64,000 bases of DNA from Didymella arachidicola (GCA_016630955.3 CM049985.1:496001-560000), one strand, 5' to 3'; counted from the first letter of the stretch, positions 44,008 to 53,450 are shown. The notes: a model not told the origin generated them from the letters alone. Translations and numbers: made by a program.

Positions 44008-45872
44008 ACGTACCTCACGGGTAAGTGGGCCACCCTGTCTAGTGGGCCACTTTTGCCAAGACCACACCAAACTTCACATTAAATTGTAGTATAGTAACAG
44101 CACCTCGCGTATGGGGGTTCTGAGGAAGACGTCCTGGCAAGGTCCATGGTAGATAAGTGTTATTTACACGTTCGCGCGTTGTGCCCTGTCTCTCCGCACG
44201 TTCCACACCGTCGTTGGGATAGTTCACCTCCTTCAGCGCGCATCCTCTTCTTTGGCTTCTTACCATCACCACGCACGCCAAACTCCTTTAGAGCAGTTAA
44301 ACGCTGTGCCTCTTCAACTGTTATGCTCCCTCCTGTTTGAATTCGCTTCCTTTTATGTGATTTGCGCTCTGTTGCAGCTGCTAGAGCCTCTCGAAGCTCA
44401 TCACGTTCCTTTCTCATCAACGCAAGCTGGTGCGCTACCTTTGCTCCCCCCTTTGCATAGTGCTCTAGCGCGCTATACACTGAATTTGGTGAGCTGCCCT
44501 GCTGCCTCTTATACTTGTCTCGAATTAGAGTTGATTGCGACTGAAATTCAAGCAGGTTTTTGGGGGTTTGGGACTGCCAGGGCTCGTTGTTGGTAGGTAG
44601 TTGGGGTGATGGAGTCCGCAGCCTCACATTGAGGGTTGATATGACCCGTTCTGGGTCAAAGGGGACCAATCCAGCGCCTCGGAACCCTCCCTGGATGTTG
44701 CTAGGGGTGATAGTCGCGTTATATGCTGCTCTTAAGCATACTAGGAACGACTGCTTGTCTATGTGGTTGATCCGGTTGCGCGAGAGCTTGTTGACCTGAT
44801 GCCCGTACTCCCGCTTCAAAGGGGCAAAACAACCCACATCAAGCGGCTGCAAGAGGTGCGATGAGTGCGCAGGCATTGTAAGAGTTACAATCTTGTTCTC
44901 TTTGCAGTATTGGGTGAATGCTGCGGCCTGGTGGCTCTCATGGCCGTCTATAAGTAGCAAACGGTGGGTCCCATAGGTACGCTCCTTAGTATGCCTGTTA
45001 AAGTGCTTCAACCAGTCAAGACCAAGCTCGTTGTTGGTCCAGCCGTTCTCAGAGACCCCAATTACCCAGTCCTGGGGCAGATCTTTGTCCTTAGACCAGT
45101 TGGTGGTGTGGGTTTTGGCTTTAAGGATAATAAAGGGTGGAATAGCCCACCCTGCAGCATTTACGCCTAAGATTAACGTAGCCCACTCCTTATTGCCTGG
45201 CTGTATCTGCTTTGCTCGTCCTCGGTTCTCTACGTCTGCAACCACTGCTCTAGGGGTAATCTGACCCATTGCAAAGCCAGTCTCGTCAAAGTTGTACGTG
45301 TCTTCGTCCACAATGCCGTACTTAGCTTTGACATTAGCTACTAGGCTGAACCAGCCCTGTATTATCTCAGGATCCTCGCAGAGGGCTCTCTTGTAGTCAT
45401 ACTTGCGACTAAACTTTACTTTTAGCCTTGGTTGACGCTTTACAAACGTACTGGGCCAATTTCGGCCAACAGGGGCCATTCCACGCTCTTGTCGCAGCAA
45501 ATTGGCCATATCAGCCACATCTGACAAGCGAGGGGGTTCTCCTCGCTGTATAAGGTAAAGAACGTGATCAACAATCGCCTCCTCTGCGTGCTCATCCAGA
45601 TACCGTCGGCTAGGCATAGAATCAACTCTTGAGGGCTGTCCAGCGCGTCGTTGGGCTAGTGTAGTTCGGGGCACGTTGAAGATAGCTGCAACGCGTCGCA
45701 GGGAGAGATTCGCATCCTGTTTGATAGCTTGAAGTGCAAGCTGTATCCGAGCTTCTTTTAACGCGTCTGATTGACCTTGTTGTTGAGGCATTAGTGTAGG
45801 GAGAGAGTTTTGGTGTGGTCTTGGCAAAAGTGGCCCACTAGACAGGGTGGCCCACTTACCCGTGAGGTACGT
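44008..45872 (-). mobile_element. Pogo/Fot1-type element E (1865 bp), structurally intact
   Basis: A perfect 64-bp terminal inverted repeat begins ACGTACCTCACGGGTAAGTG (44008-44071, inverted at 45809-45872), with a doubled AGTGGGCCAC motif inside each end. TA target duplications are at 44006-44007 and 45873-45874. Intact ends and an intact transposase make it a candidate autonomous copy. Confidence 0.93.
44160..45791 (-). CDS. Pogo/Fot1-family DDE transposase (element E), intact
   Basis: 543 aa from the ATG at 45791 (MPQQQGQSDALKEARIQLAL) to TAA at 44160. The frame is open into the terminal repeat without another ATG. The psq-type HTH (SLRRVAAIFNVPRTTLAQRR) and CENP-B-like second HTH precede the DDE core, with Asp at about 169 (YNFDETGF), 282 (LLLIDGHESH) and 318 (LLQPLDVGCF). 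The C-terminal region is Lys/Arg-rich and ends in zinc knuckle CGTCGETGHNARTCK. No stops or frameshifts. Its organisation matches the element A protein; local divergence is considerable, so these are separate subfamilies. Confidence 0.95.
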   Translation of the reverse strand: MPQQQGQSDALKEARIQLALQAIKQDANLSLRRVAAIFNVPRTTLAQRRAGQPSRVDSMPSRRYLDEHAEEAIVDHVLYLIQRGEPPRLSDVADMANLLRQERGMAPVGRNWPSTFVKRQPRLKVKFSRKYDYKRALCEDPEIIQGWFSLVANVKAKYGIVDEDTYNFDETGFAMGQITPRAVVADVENRGRAKQIQPGNKEWATLILGVNAAGWAIPPFIILKAKTHTTNWSKDKDLPQDWVIGVSENGWTNNELGLDWLKHFNRHTKERTYGTHRLLLIDGHESHQAAAFTQYCKENKIVTLTMPAHSSHLLQPLDVGCFAPLKREYGHQVNKLSRNRINHIDKQSFLVCLRAAYNATITPSNIQGGFRGAGLVPFDPERVISTLNVRLRTPSPQLPTNNEPWQSQTPKNLLEFQSQSTLIRDKYKRQQGSSPNSVYSALEHYAKGGAKVAHQLALMRKERDELREALAAATERKSHKRKRIQTGGSITVEEAQRLTALKEFGVRGDGKKPKKRMRAEGGELSQRRCGTCGETGHNARTCK

Positions 45873-45953
45873 TATAACTTTTTATCTACTTAAGGAACTA
45901 ATATACTTTCTTAGACCTACTATAGGTTAAATTTAGCTCTCTATAACTTTATA

Positions 45954-47817
45954 ACGTACATCACGGGCGAGCGGCGCACATGGGCGAGCGGCGCACTTTT
46001 GCCAAGACCCTACCAAAACACCAACCTCTACTAATGCCACCCCAACAAGAACAGTTTAACGCGTTAAAAGAGCGTCAGATACAGCTTGCGCTTGAAGCTC
46101 TTAAACGCGACGCGAAACTCTCAGAGCGACGCGCTGCAGCTATCTTCAGCGTCTCTCGAACTACACTACACCAACGACGCGCTGGACGACCTTCACGCAT
46201 TGATACTATGGCCAACTCACGGAATCTGACCAATACTGAAGAGGAGGTGATTGTTACGCACATACTTGAGCTGTCTAAGCAAGGACGGCCTCCCCGGCTC
46301 GCAGATGTGACTGATATCGCCAATTCTCTGCGGAAAGAGCGCGGTTTGGCCCCTGTTGGCTTAAACTGGGCCAGCACGTTCGTTTCGCGTCAGGAGGAGC
46401 TCAAAGTGGTGTTTAATCGCAAGTACGACTACAAAAGAGCCCTGTGTGAGGATCCTGAGGTTATACAGGGCTAGTTTGACCTTGTAGCCAATACCAAAGC
46501 CAAGTATGGCATCCAGGACGACGACACGTACAACTTCGACGAGACAGGCTTCATGATGGGCCAGATAAGCTCCGGAGCAGTCGTTACAGCTTTAGAGAAC
46601 CGTGGACGGGCAAAAGCAGTCCAGCTAGGCAATCGCGAGTGGGTAACGGTCATCCAGGGCATCAATGCCACAGGGTGGGCCATTCCGCCCTACATCATCT
46701 TCAAAGCCCGCCGCCACCAGTCCAACTGGTACAAAGATGATGACCTGCCCCAGGATTGGACTGTTGCTGTCTCCGAGAACGGCTGGACTACCAACGAGCT
46801 TGGTTTTGACTGGTTGAAGCACTTTGACAGGCATACAAAGACGCGCACTGTTGGCACCTACCGTTTGCTGATTATTGACGGCCATGAGAGCCACAACTCT
46901 AAGGAATTCAAGCAATACTGCAAGGACAACAAGATTATAGGTCTATGCATGCCTGCGCACTCGTCACACCTCCTACAGCCACTTAATGTGGCTTGTTTTG
47001 GCCCTCTGAAGAAGGCGTACGGGGATGAGGTCAATCAGCTTATACACAACCGGATCAACCACATCACAAAGCAGGAGTTCCTCCCATGCTTTATAGCAGC
47101 TTATAATAAAGCTACAACCTCCAGCAACATCCAGGGAGGGTTCCGAGGGGCCGGATTAGCTCCATTTGACCCAGATCGCGTCATATCAACCCTGAATGTG
47201 AGGCTGCGCACCCCATCGCCACCACTCCCCCAAAACAGCCCGCTCTGGCAGTCGCAAACCCCAAGCAATATCCTAGAATTCGGGTCGCAATCAACGCTTG
47301 TAAAGAAGAGGATTCAGAGGCATGTAGACAGCTCACCAACCTCTATGGTGGAAGCGTTTGAGAAGGTGTCAAAGGGGGCAGCAATTGTTGCGCACAAGCT
47401 AGCTTTAGCACAACGGGAGAACGCTGCGCTTCACGCAGCTCTAGCAGCTGCTACAGAACGTAGATCGCGCAAAAGAAGGCATATCCAGACAGAGGGAAGC
47501 CTTACGGTTGAAGAGGGCCAGCGGTGACTGCTCTGCAGGAGTTTGGCGCGCGTAGTGATGGAAAGAAGAAGAAGAAGCAGGTGCGTGGTGACAGAGGTGA
47601 ACCATCTCAACAACGCTGTGGACAGTGCAGAAAGAGTGGGCACAACGCGCAAACGTGCAATAATAGAGCAGAAGAGGTCTCTAAGTAATACTATAGCTTG
47701 TTTTGCCTTATGCAGGGCTGATTTGTGGTGTTCTGGGCTATAACGTGGGTGATTTTGGTGGGGTCTTGGCAAAAGTGCGCCGCTCGCCCATGTGGTCCGC
47801 TCGCCCGTGATGTACGT
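45954..47817 (+). mobile_element. Pogo/Fot1-type element F (1864 bp), degenerate
   Basis: Terminal repeats of about 65 bp begin ACGTACATCACGGGCGAGCG, with three mismatches between ends and a doubled GGGCGAGCGG motif. TA target duplications are at 45952-45953 and 47818-47819. The ends and transposase resemble element E more than A or D. It is inserted in the right arm of MITE B. Confidence 0.92.
46034..47688 (+). pseudogene. Pogo transposase of element F, one nonsense codon and one frameshift
   Basis: From the ATG at 46034 (MPPQQEQFNALKERQIQLAL) the frame matches the element E protein almost end to end. A TAG replaces Trp in VIQG-FDLVAN (E has GWFSLVAN), the change expected from RIP. Near 47526 a one-base loss moves the frame, after which the reading LTALQEFGARSDGK continues to a zinc knuckle CGQCRKSGHNAQTC and TAA at 47686-47688. 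The catalytic region keeps YNFDETGF and LLIIDGHESHNS, but the third Asp block reads LLQPLNVACF (Asp to Asn), so catalysis would also be lost. Confidence 0.92.
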
Positions 47818-48094
47818 TATAGCTTTAAAGTTTCTAGATTTTGCTATTTTTACTAGTAAAATCCGCGCATCACGCGCACAGACACGGTATGGCCGACTCG
47901 GTTGTAAAACACGTTATCTTTGAATAACCTCAAGCTTTCGTGACTGGACGCAGATTTACTTTTCATGCTCACTGAACAATGCTAGCCTGTATCAAATTCG
48001 GCTCCAGGGGCACGGTGATAACGCTTCTCTTTGAAAAAGCGGCCAGCAACTTGATCGCAGTGCTTACCTTGGTAGTTGTGCTCTCGCCGACATA

Positions 48095-50218
48095 CCGTGC
48101 CGGACGGTCATGTGCCTCGGACGGCTACATGCCCGATCTGCCCCACCAAAACCACTACAAAGACGAGGGTGTAGAACCGCACTAAATAGCTATTATTGAG
48201 AGATATTCTGGTGTTGCGATCTAGAAATGATATTGCAATATTCAGTCTATTTATATCTAGCTGGCAACTTAATATTGCGCCCATGTTGCGATTGAATCGG
48301 TGGTGGGCTTGTTGGGCGAGTAGAGGGCTGTGCACCACTACCACGATCACCAACAATAGATTTTTTTTAGTGCAGGCTTTGTAAGAGCTTCTATCATCTT
48401 CTTCTTACCCTTTTGAGAGGTTCTGGCAGCCTGTTGAAGTCGTTTTGCTGCTTTGCGGGCTGCTTGACGAGCTGCTCGCTCGGCGGCTTCATCAGCCCTC
48501 TGCCTTTCCCTCAGCAGCCTCGCCTCTACTCGCGCCTGACGCCTCGCGTTGATCTCGCGCGCTTTGATCAGCTTTGACTCCTCCCGAGCTTGGATTGCAA
48601 CAGCTTTTTGTTGCTGCAATAGCTCCAGGTCGCGCTTCTTCTGCTCGTGGAGGCTGCGAGCTTCTCGCACCTTCCGCGGCGACCAGAAATCAGCTCCACC
48701 ATGATAATCTTCAGGTCGCTCAAGTGCTCCAGGCTGGGATCGCTGCTTCCGCTGTCGCTCATTGATTAGAGCTTCTCGCAGCTTCTCATCTTCGCGCTGA
48801 ATAAGCTTTGATTGGGTAGATAGCTTCATGATAGTTCGATTAAGCTGCGACATCTTCCTACTCTCTTTGTGGTTGACAGCGCGGTCAATTAGCTGCCTGA
48901 TCTTTCTCTAGTCAGAAGCGCTGAGGTTAGACGAGTCGCTATCACTCTCAGCAGCTATAGTTCTGAACTTTTGGAGTATTACTTCTGGATTGAATGGTGA
49001 TAGGCGTGTGACTTCAAAGGCCCGGAGGATCGAAGATTCCTTGAAGGAGGCCTCCCATGCTCTCTAGAACAGCGGGAAGAAGTGGCTTTTAGTAATAGGT
49101 AGCAGACTACAGCACTGGTCCATGAAACTCGATAGCTCATTTGAGTACGCAGTTGATAGAGGCTTAAACAGGGCAACGTCGAGAGGCTGCAGCGTGTGGG
49201 TCGCGTGAGGCGGAAATATGTCTAGCAGAATCTTGTTCTGATCGCAGTAGTCGATAAAGTCCATCGTGAGGTGAGATTGATGGCCATCCGTGAACAATAA
49301 TTAGTAAGACGATCAAGCTTTTGCTTTAGTGGCAGGATCAAACACCTGTTTAAGCCACTGAAGCCCAATATCGTTGTTTGACCAGCCAGAGGGGGATGAG
49401 ACTATCTGGGCGCGATGGATTTGTGGATTAAAGCCTTGCAACCACGAGTTCTGGATTGATCCCGATTGATCTTGGTAGATCAGGCTTGGATCAAGATGAG
49501 ATCCATCGGCGCGAATGCAAGCAATTAGAGTTATCCAGTCTTGGTTGCTGTCTTAGATTAAAGACCTTCTGATTCCGGATTCTAGAGAGGCTCTGGAAAA
49601 GATCCGCTTTGATCGCGATTGGACTCCAACCATGAAGCCCTTCTTATCCATATTGTAGGTATAGCGCGGCTCGAATTTGTATTGGTCAAGTTTGTCGCGC
49701 AGAAGCTTAAAGTAGAGCTTGTACTTGAGTTCTGAATCAGCTCTGTGGCGATTGCGATCTATAGTGGTGACCAATTTTGGTCTAAGAAGATCGGGATAGC
49801 GCTGAACAAAGCGATCAACCTAGTGGTAACCAAGCTCTTTCTAGGCAAGCTGTGAGGTAAGTCTTCGTACCATATCTCTACTTGGCGGTAACCCTTGCTT
49901 GCTAATCCGATCAATACATTGTATAAGCTCGATCTCCTGTTGTGGGTGGAGAGCTCGCCGGTTTTCATGGTAGGCCGCGCGCGAGGTGGTGAGACCTTGG
50001 TGCCGCCGCCTAAGCGTTGTAGGCTCAACGCCATGCTTTTTTGCAATTTGAGCATACACAAGTTTTTCTCCAGGTTCTAAAGCATCTATAGCTGCAAGTG
50101 CAGCGTCAATAGGCTCCGTTTAGGGTGATCGCTGTGTGGCAAAATTGGTGGTAGTGGCAGTGGTTGGTGGGGCAGATCGGGCATGTAGCCGTCCAAGGCA
50201 CATGACCGTCCGGCACGG
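48095..50218 (-). mobile_element. Pogo-type element G (2124 bp), degenerate
   Basis: Terminal repeats of 55 bp begin CCGTGCCGGACGGTCATGTG, with a single C/T difference, at 48095-48149 and 50164-50218. TA lies at 48093-48094 and 50219-50220. The start CCGTG is shared with MITE B. The element is larger than A, D, E and F and carries a more distant transposase. Confidence 0.88.
48347..50119 (-). pseudogene. Distant pogo-type transposase of element G, broken
   Basis: The minus-strand reading is protein-like from about 50119 (an ACG where a start would be expected, then EPIDAALAAIDALEPGEKLV) to TAG/TGG-rich C-terminal sequence ending at 48347. Segments: HTH (VYAQIAKKHGVEPTTLRRRH), YNMDKKGFMVGVQSRSKR, DWITLIACIRADG, GWSNNDIGLQWLKQVFD, LLFTDGHQSHLTMDFIDYCD, THTLQPLDVALFKPLSTAYS. 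It ends in a long Arg/Glu/Ala coiled coil instead of a zinc knuckle. Several in-frame stops, mainly TAG, disrupt it. Confidence 0.85.
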
Positions 50219-50868
50219 TATACAGATTTGACATGGCTGGAAACGTCGAGAAAGAGCTGTAGAACAACAACGAATGCGACATCTCAAACTTGAGAACTGT
50301 CTTGGAAGCGCATGACGAAGAGGCAACCTTTGTTGGCGAGAATCTGGCTACCGTGATCGCAACTCGTATCGTGGAGAGCGGCAGCAGGTTTGCCAGAGAT
50401 AACGAGTGTAATTAACTCATCAGGATGTACCCGAAGTTTGAAGCCGGTGTGGCGCAAGCGTTATTTCATGTCGTGGTAGACCTGTAGCGGTGAACTATAT
50501 TCGGTCGTAGTGGTACAAATGTCCAAGAGGGTAACACGCTGTTGCTCTCAATGCTGCTTGTTCGTCGGTTTTCCAGGAAGCAGTGATCTCATGAGACGAT
50601 CAACAGAGCGGGTTGGCCGAGAAAGCCCTGGAGGCTTTCGTGTAAAGACAAAGTCGGACGGAGATTACAGATACCTAGAATATTGGCAGGTGTTCAGTAC
50701 TATCCAGGCAGTGTTCAAGATAGTATAGATTCTCTATCAGCTACAATAAAACCCTGCTGTAATATCCAGCTTCTGCTGCAACATGAGGAACGGGATAGCT
50801 GAATAGTACTTATACCGATTAGTAGACACCAGAGTGCCCACTATGAGTATGTAGAGGCCCTGCATATA
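50219..50868. other. Interval with a possible decayed coding fragment
   Basis: No complete gene. At 50233-50415 plus, a frame starting MAGNVEKEL has one TAG and then NNNECDISNLRTVLEAHDEE and further helix-like sequence before a stop. It may be a remnant of a host gene, but it is too short to identify. Confidence 0.35.
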
Positions 50869-52956
50869 TCAAACAATGCAGAGCCGACTCTTCTCCACGT
50901 CCTCAACATCCTCACACGCGAATATCTGGCCCATACCAGTCCGTTGGTAACAGTCTCCCTCCAGTGCCCTCCGCACCAGCAGTACCACGTAACTCTTCTG
51001 AAAAGGCGCAGACTCGAAAACAGCCTTGACCTTGTTCTCTTCCATATGCATTCTCATGAGCAGTGCGTCTATCTCCTGTTCCTGCGTCTCGTCCTCTTCG
51101 AACTTCTTACCCTCGTCCATAGCCACCCAGCCAAACCATTTATGATCTGAGCTACGGACCCACTCGTACGCAAACATTGGTGGACTTTTCTCTGATGTAC
51201 CCATGTATGAGTATGCTCGGGTGAACTGTTTGAGCTCCCACTGGTCTCCTGTGTTCAACTTGCCACGCCGTAGTGAGACCATTCGAGCATCCATGACCAG
51301 CTTGCCATCGCTGGTAACGTCGGAGACTTCGGTGATACGAGCAGTACCAATTTCAAGTGGCTTCTCGCCCACAAACGCGAAATATACTTGACCGTTGACG
51401 CTGGCCCAGCTCCAACTTGGTGCCCGACCTGGCACCCTCCCTCGTCGCTCTTTTATGTTCTCGTACGGAGCAGTCCGCCACAGCAGACAGAGATCCAGTG
51501 AGCTCTTCCACAAGCCAAAGAGGTATTCATCTCGTGTCAAATCGACGACATATTGAGCGAGACCCTGCAAAGCAGGCAACTTGTCGGACTCAAAAGTCAG
51601 GTTGCGCTTGGTATAGTCTTCCACAATCTGCAGCCACGTCCGCGTTAGGACCGAGCCAACAAGCTGCTCCAGTACAATGTCGTTTCTGCCGTGAAATCCT
51701 ACAAGCATCCAGTAGAGCATCTGAATGTTCAGTCTACCTTCTCCGAGCTTGTCGCTGGGCCGTTGTGTTTCGTATTGATATATCTCTTTACATTCGAAGA
51801 TAACCTGGTACGAGCCGAAGTGCAATGTCCGACGTGCTAACTGCTTCTCCTGCAGACACCATGCTCGCGAGGCCAGCGTTGTGTGACGAATTTGCTGATC
51901 GAAGCTAGGAGTCTTATCGTGGATAGTCCAAAGCCCAACTGTACCGGACGGTGACGTGTAGGCAAGTTGAGCGCTACATTCAGGTGGCTCGCGATTGAAG
52001 AATAGACCACCTTCGCTATTCTCTGAGGCTGCGGCAGAGATTGTGACGTATGCATTCATGTATACTGAAGCCATGCGTGATGCCTCCTTTTCCCAATCCA
52101 CTTTAGAGTCTTGGATGATGCATAGGGAGTCGATCCATAGGTACCGCAAACCCAGAGCGCGAGTGGCGAGTACTGCTTCTCGAAAAGTCTTAGGCAGGGC
52201 GTCAAATGAGATCCTGGTTCGGTGTTCGTCGAGATTGGTACTCTCCGTTTTGAAATGCTTGACGTTGCCCCATACGTGGCTCAATGCAACATACTTTCCA
52301 CTTTCCCTGGACGACGCAGATTCAATCAGTCTGACGTCATCTTGGAACGATGCAACGTCGATGACTCTTGTCGGTAATTCCACATTCTCCTCGCTGTATT
52401 TCGACCTCAATCTTGCAGGCTCTTCGTCAGCTTCTCCGGCGTTCCGAAGCTCCTCGTACGTGTAGCCTAGTTGGCATTTTTCATGCCCATCTACACATGA
52501 AGTGATCCAGCCCTTGATCAAGCCGAAAGTTTGCTCACTGCTTGAGAGCTTCGCAAGAGGACGCGGCGTGATGATCTCAGCGGTAGCAGAGTCATCATCT
52601 GCTTCCACGGCCAGCCACGATATAGTCGCATCTTTAGTTAGTTGCTTGGTGGTACTGTTCTCCCGCTTTAGCGGCCCGCAAGAGAAGACAAGCTGGTAGG
52701 CTTTCTGGTCTGCGGCAGCGTAATGCCCGTTGATTGATACGGTTACGGAGGTGTCGTTGACGAGCTGGTATTTACCGTCGATGTCGGCTCTGTAATCTTC
52801 TGCACCAGTGATGTGGCCATGTTGCTCGAGCTTCTGGAGAATCATACGACAGAGAAGACATGTCAGTGATGCTGTCCGAAGGCTGGTGATATCTGGATGA
52901 AGTACAAGTTGGCGCGTTTGAGGCGTGATGTGCGAACAGGCTGGACAGACTGTCAT
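50869..52956 (-). CDS. HET-domain protein (heterokaryon incompatibility type)
   Basis: Intronless 695-aa frame with ATG at 52956. The N-terminus has paired cysteines (CPACSHI.., CLLCRMI). The HET domain (about 220-370) carries the usual motifs: KYVALSHVWG, LPKTFREAVLATRALGLRYL, WIDSLCIIQDSKVDWEKEAS, SVYMNAYVTISA, and downstream LASRAWCLQEKQLARRTLHF. A second conserved stretch PGRAPSWSWASVNG follows, as in most HET proteins. Some members trigger cell death when incompatible strains fuse; most copies in a genome have no known partner. It lies 650 bp from the transposon island, a common setting for this fast-evolving family. No frame damage is seen. Confidence 0.93.
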   Translation of the reverse strand: MTVCPACSHITPQTRQLVLHPDITSLRTASLTCLLCRMILQKLEQHGHITGAEDYRADIDGKYQLVNDTSVTVSINGHYAAADQKAYQLVFSCGPLKRENSTTKQLTKDATISWLAVEADDDSATAEIITPRPLAKLSSSEQTFGLIKGWITSCVDGHEKCQLGYTYEELRNAGEADEEPARLRSKYSEENVELPTRVIDVASFQDDVRLIESASSRESGKYVALSHVWGNVKHFKTESTNLDEHRTRISFDALPKTFREAVLATRALGLRYLWIDSLCIIQDSKVDWEKEASRMASVYMNAYVTISAAASENSEGGLFFNREPPECSAQLAYTSPSGTVGLWTIHDKTPSFDQQIRHTTLASRAWCLQEKQLARRTLHFGSYQVIFECKEIYQYETQRPSDKLGEGRLNIQMLYWMLVGFHGRNDIVLEQLVGSVLTRTWLQIVEDYTKRNLTFESDKLPALQGLAQYVVDLTRDEYLFGLWKSSLDLCLLWRTAPYENIKERRGRVPGRAPSWSWASVNGQVYFAFVGEKPLEIGTARITEVSDVTSDGKLVMDARMVSLRRGKLNTGDQWELKQFTRAYSYMGTSEKSPPMFAYEWVRSSDHKWFGWVAMDEGKKFEEDETQEQEIDALLMRMHMEENKVKAVFESAPFQKSYVVLLVRRALEGDCYQRTGMGQIFACEDVEDVEKSRLCIV

Positions 52957-53450
52957 CGTTGTGGTGTCGATGGCGAGCAGTGCGATTTGGTATGCGGAGG
53001 GTGAGAGAGTATCTACAGGATAGTTGGCCCACGCAAGCCAAAGCAGTCACAACCGTGCCTCGAGTGCATGAGAGTGCTGACTTGCGTTCCAATCGCTGCA
53101 TCGACCAGGCGCCACACTCGATACGTGGCTTACCTGCATTTGGATACAGTAGCCGAGATATCCCCTGTCAATGCACAGTGGAAGCCGTAAAGAGTAGTTA
53201 CGTAGCAAAAATGTATGTGGCTAGTCTCCGAGCCTCACTCATACCTTTCCACACAGAACCTGGCCTGGGACAAAGAAGCGAGTGGGGTGGAGAAACGGAC
53301 ACAACCTACTGTAGACATTTATTGGCACTTGCAGGTGACTGAGAATGGCTTCAACGAGCAAACCCATTTCTAGAACAACAACGAGATCTTAATACGGGGT
53401 TCGGCAAGGCCAATCTTGGTAAGACTGCATGTTCGTACAACATTGCACAG
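52957..53450. other. Intergenic interval, no gene seen
   Basis: About 0.5 kb between the start of the HET gene and the stop of the CNOT11-like gene. It presumably holds the HET promoter. No motif is recognised. Confidence 0.5.

Larger units (their letters stand above)
41610..47887. mobile_element. MITE B, about 234 bp when emptied of insertions
   Basis: Both ends are the same 25 bp starting CCGTGTCTGTGCGCGTGATG (41610-41634, inverted at 47863-47887), with TA at 41608-41609 and 47888-47889. After removing C, D, E and F with their target duplications, the arms continue as a 73-bp inverted repeat through the ..AAACTTTAAAGCTATATAA region. The left arm has an extra 17-bp unit (tandem copy of CGCGTGATGCGCGGATT). 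B has no coding capacity. Remaining pieces: 41610-41634, 42110-42135, 43972-44007, 45875-45953 and 47820-47887. Confidence 0.85.
39797..47914. mobile_element. Composite nested transposon stack (elements A to F)
   Basis: Outermost ends are ACGTATTTTACAAGCG.. at 39797 and its inverted counterpart ending at 47914 (25 bp with two mismatches), with TA outside both (39795-39796, 47915-47916). Reading inward: element A (pogo) is split in its right terminal repeat by MITE B (41610-47887). B in turn carries solo LTR C, pogo D, pogo E and pogo F. Each pogo/MITE insertion is bounded by TA, and the LTR by CGCGG. Removing them in order restores contiguous sequence at each site. Confidence 0.85.
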
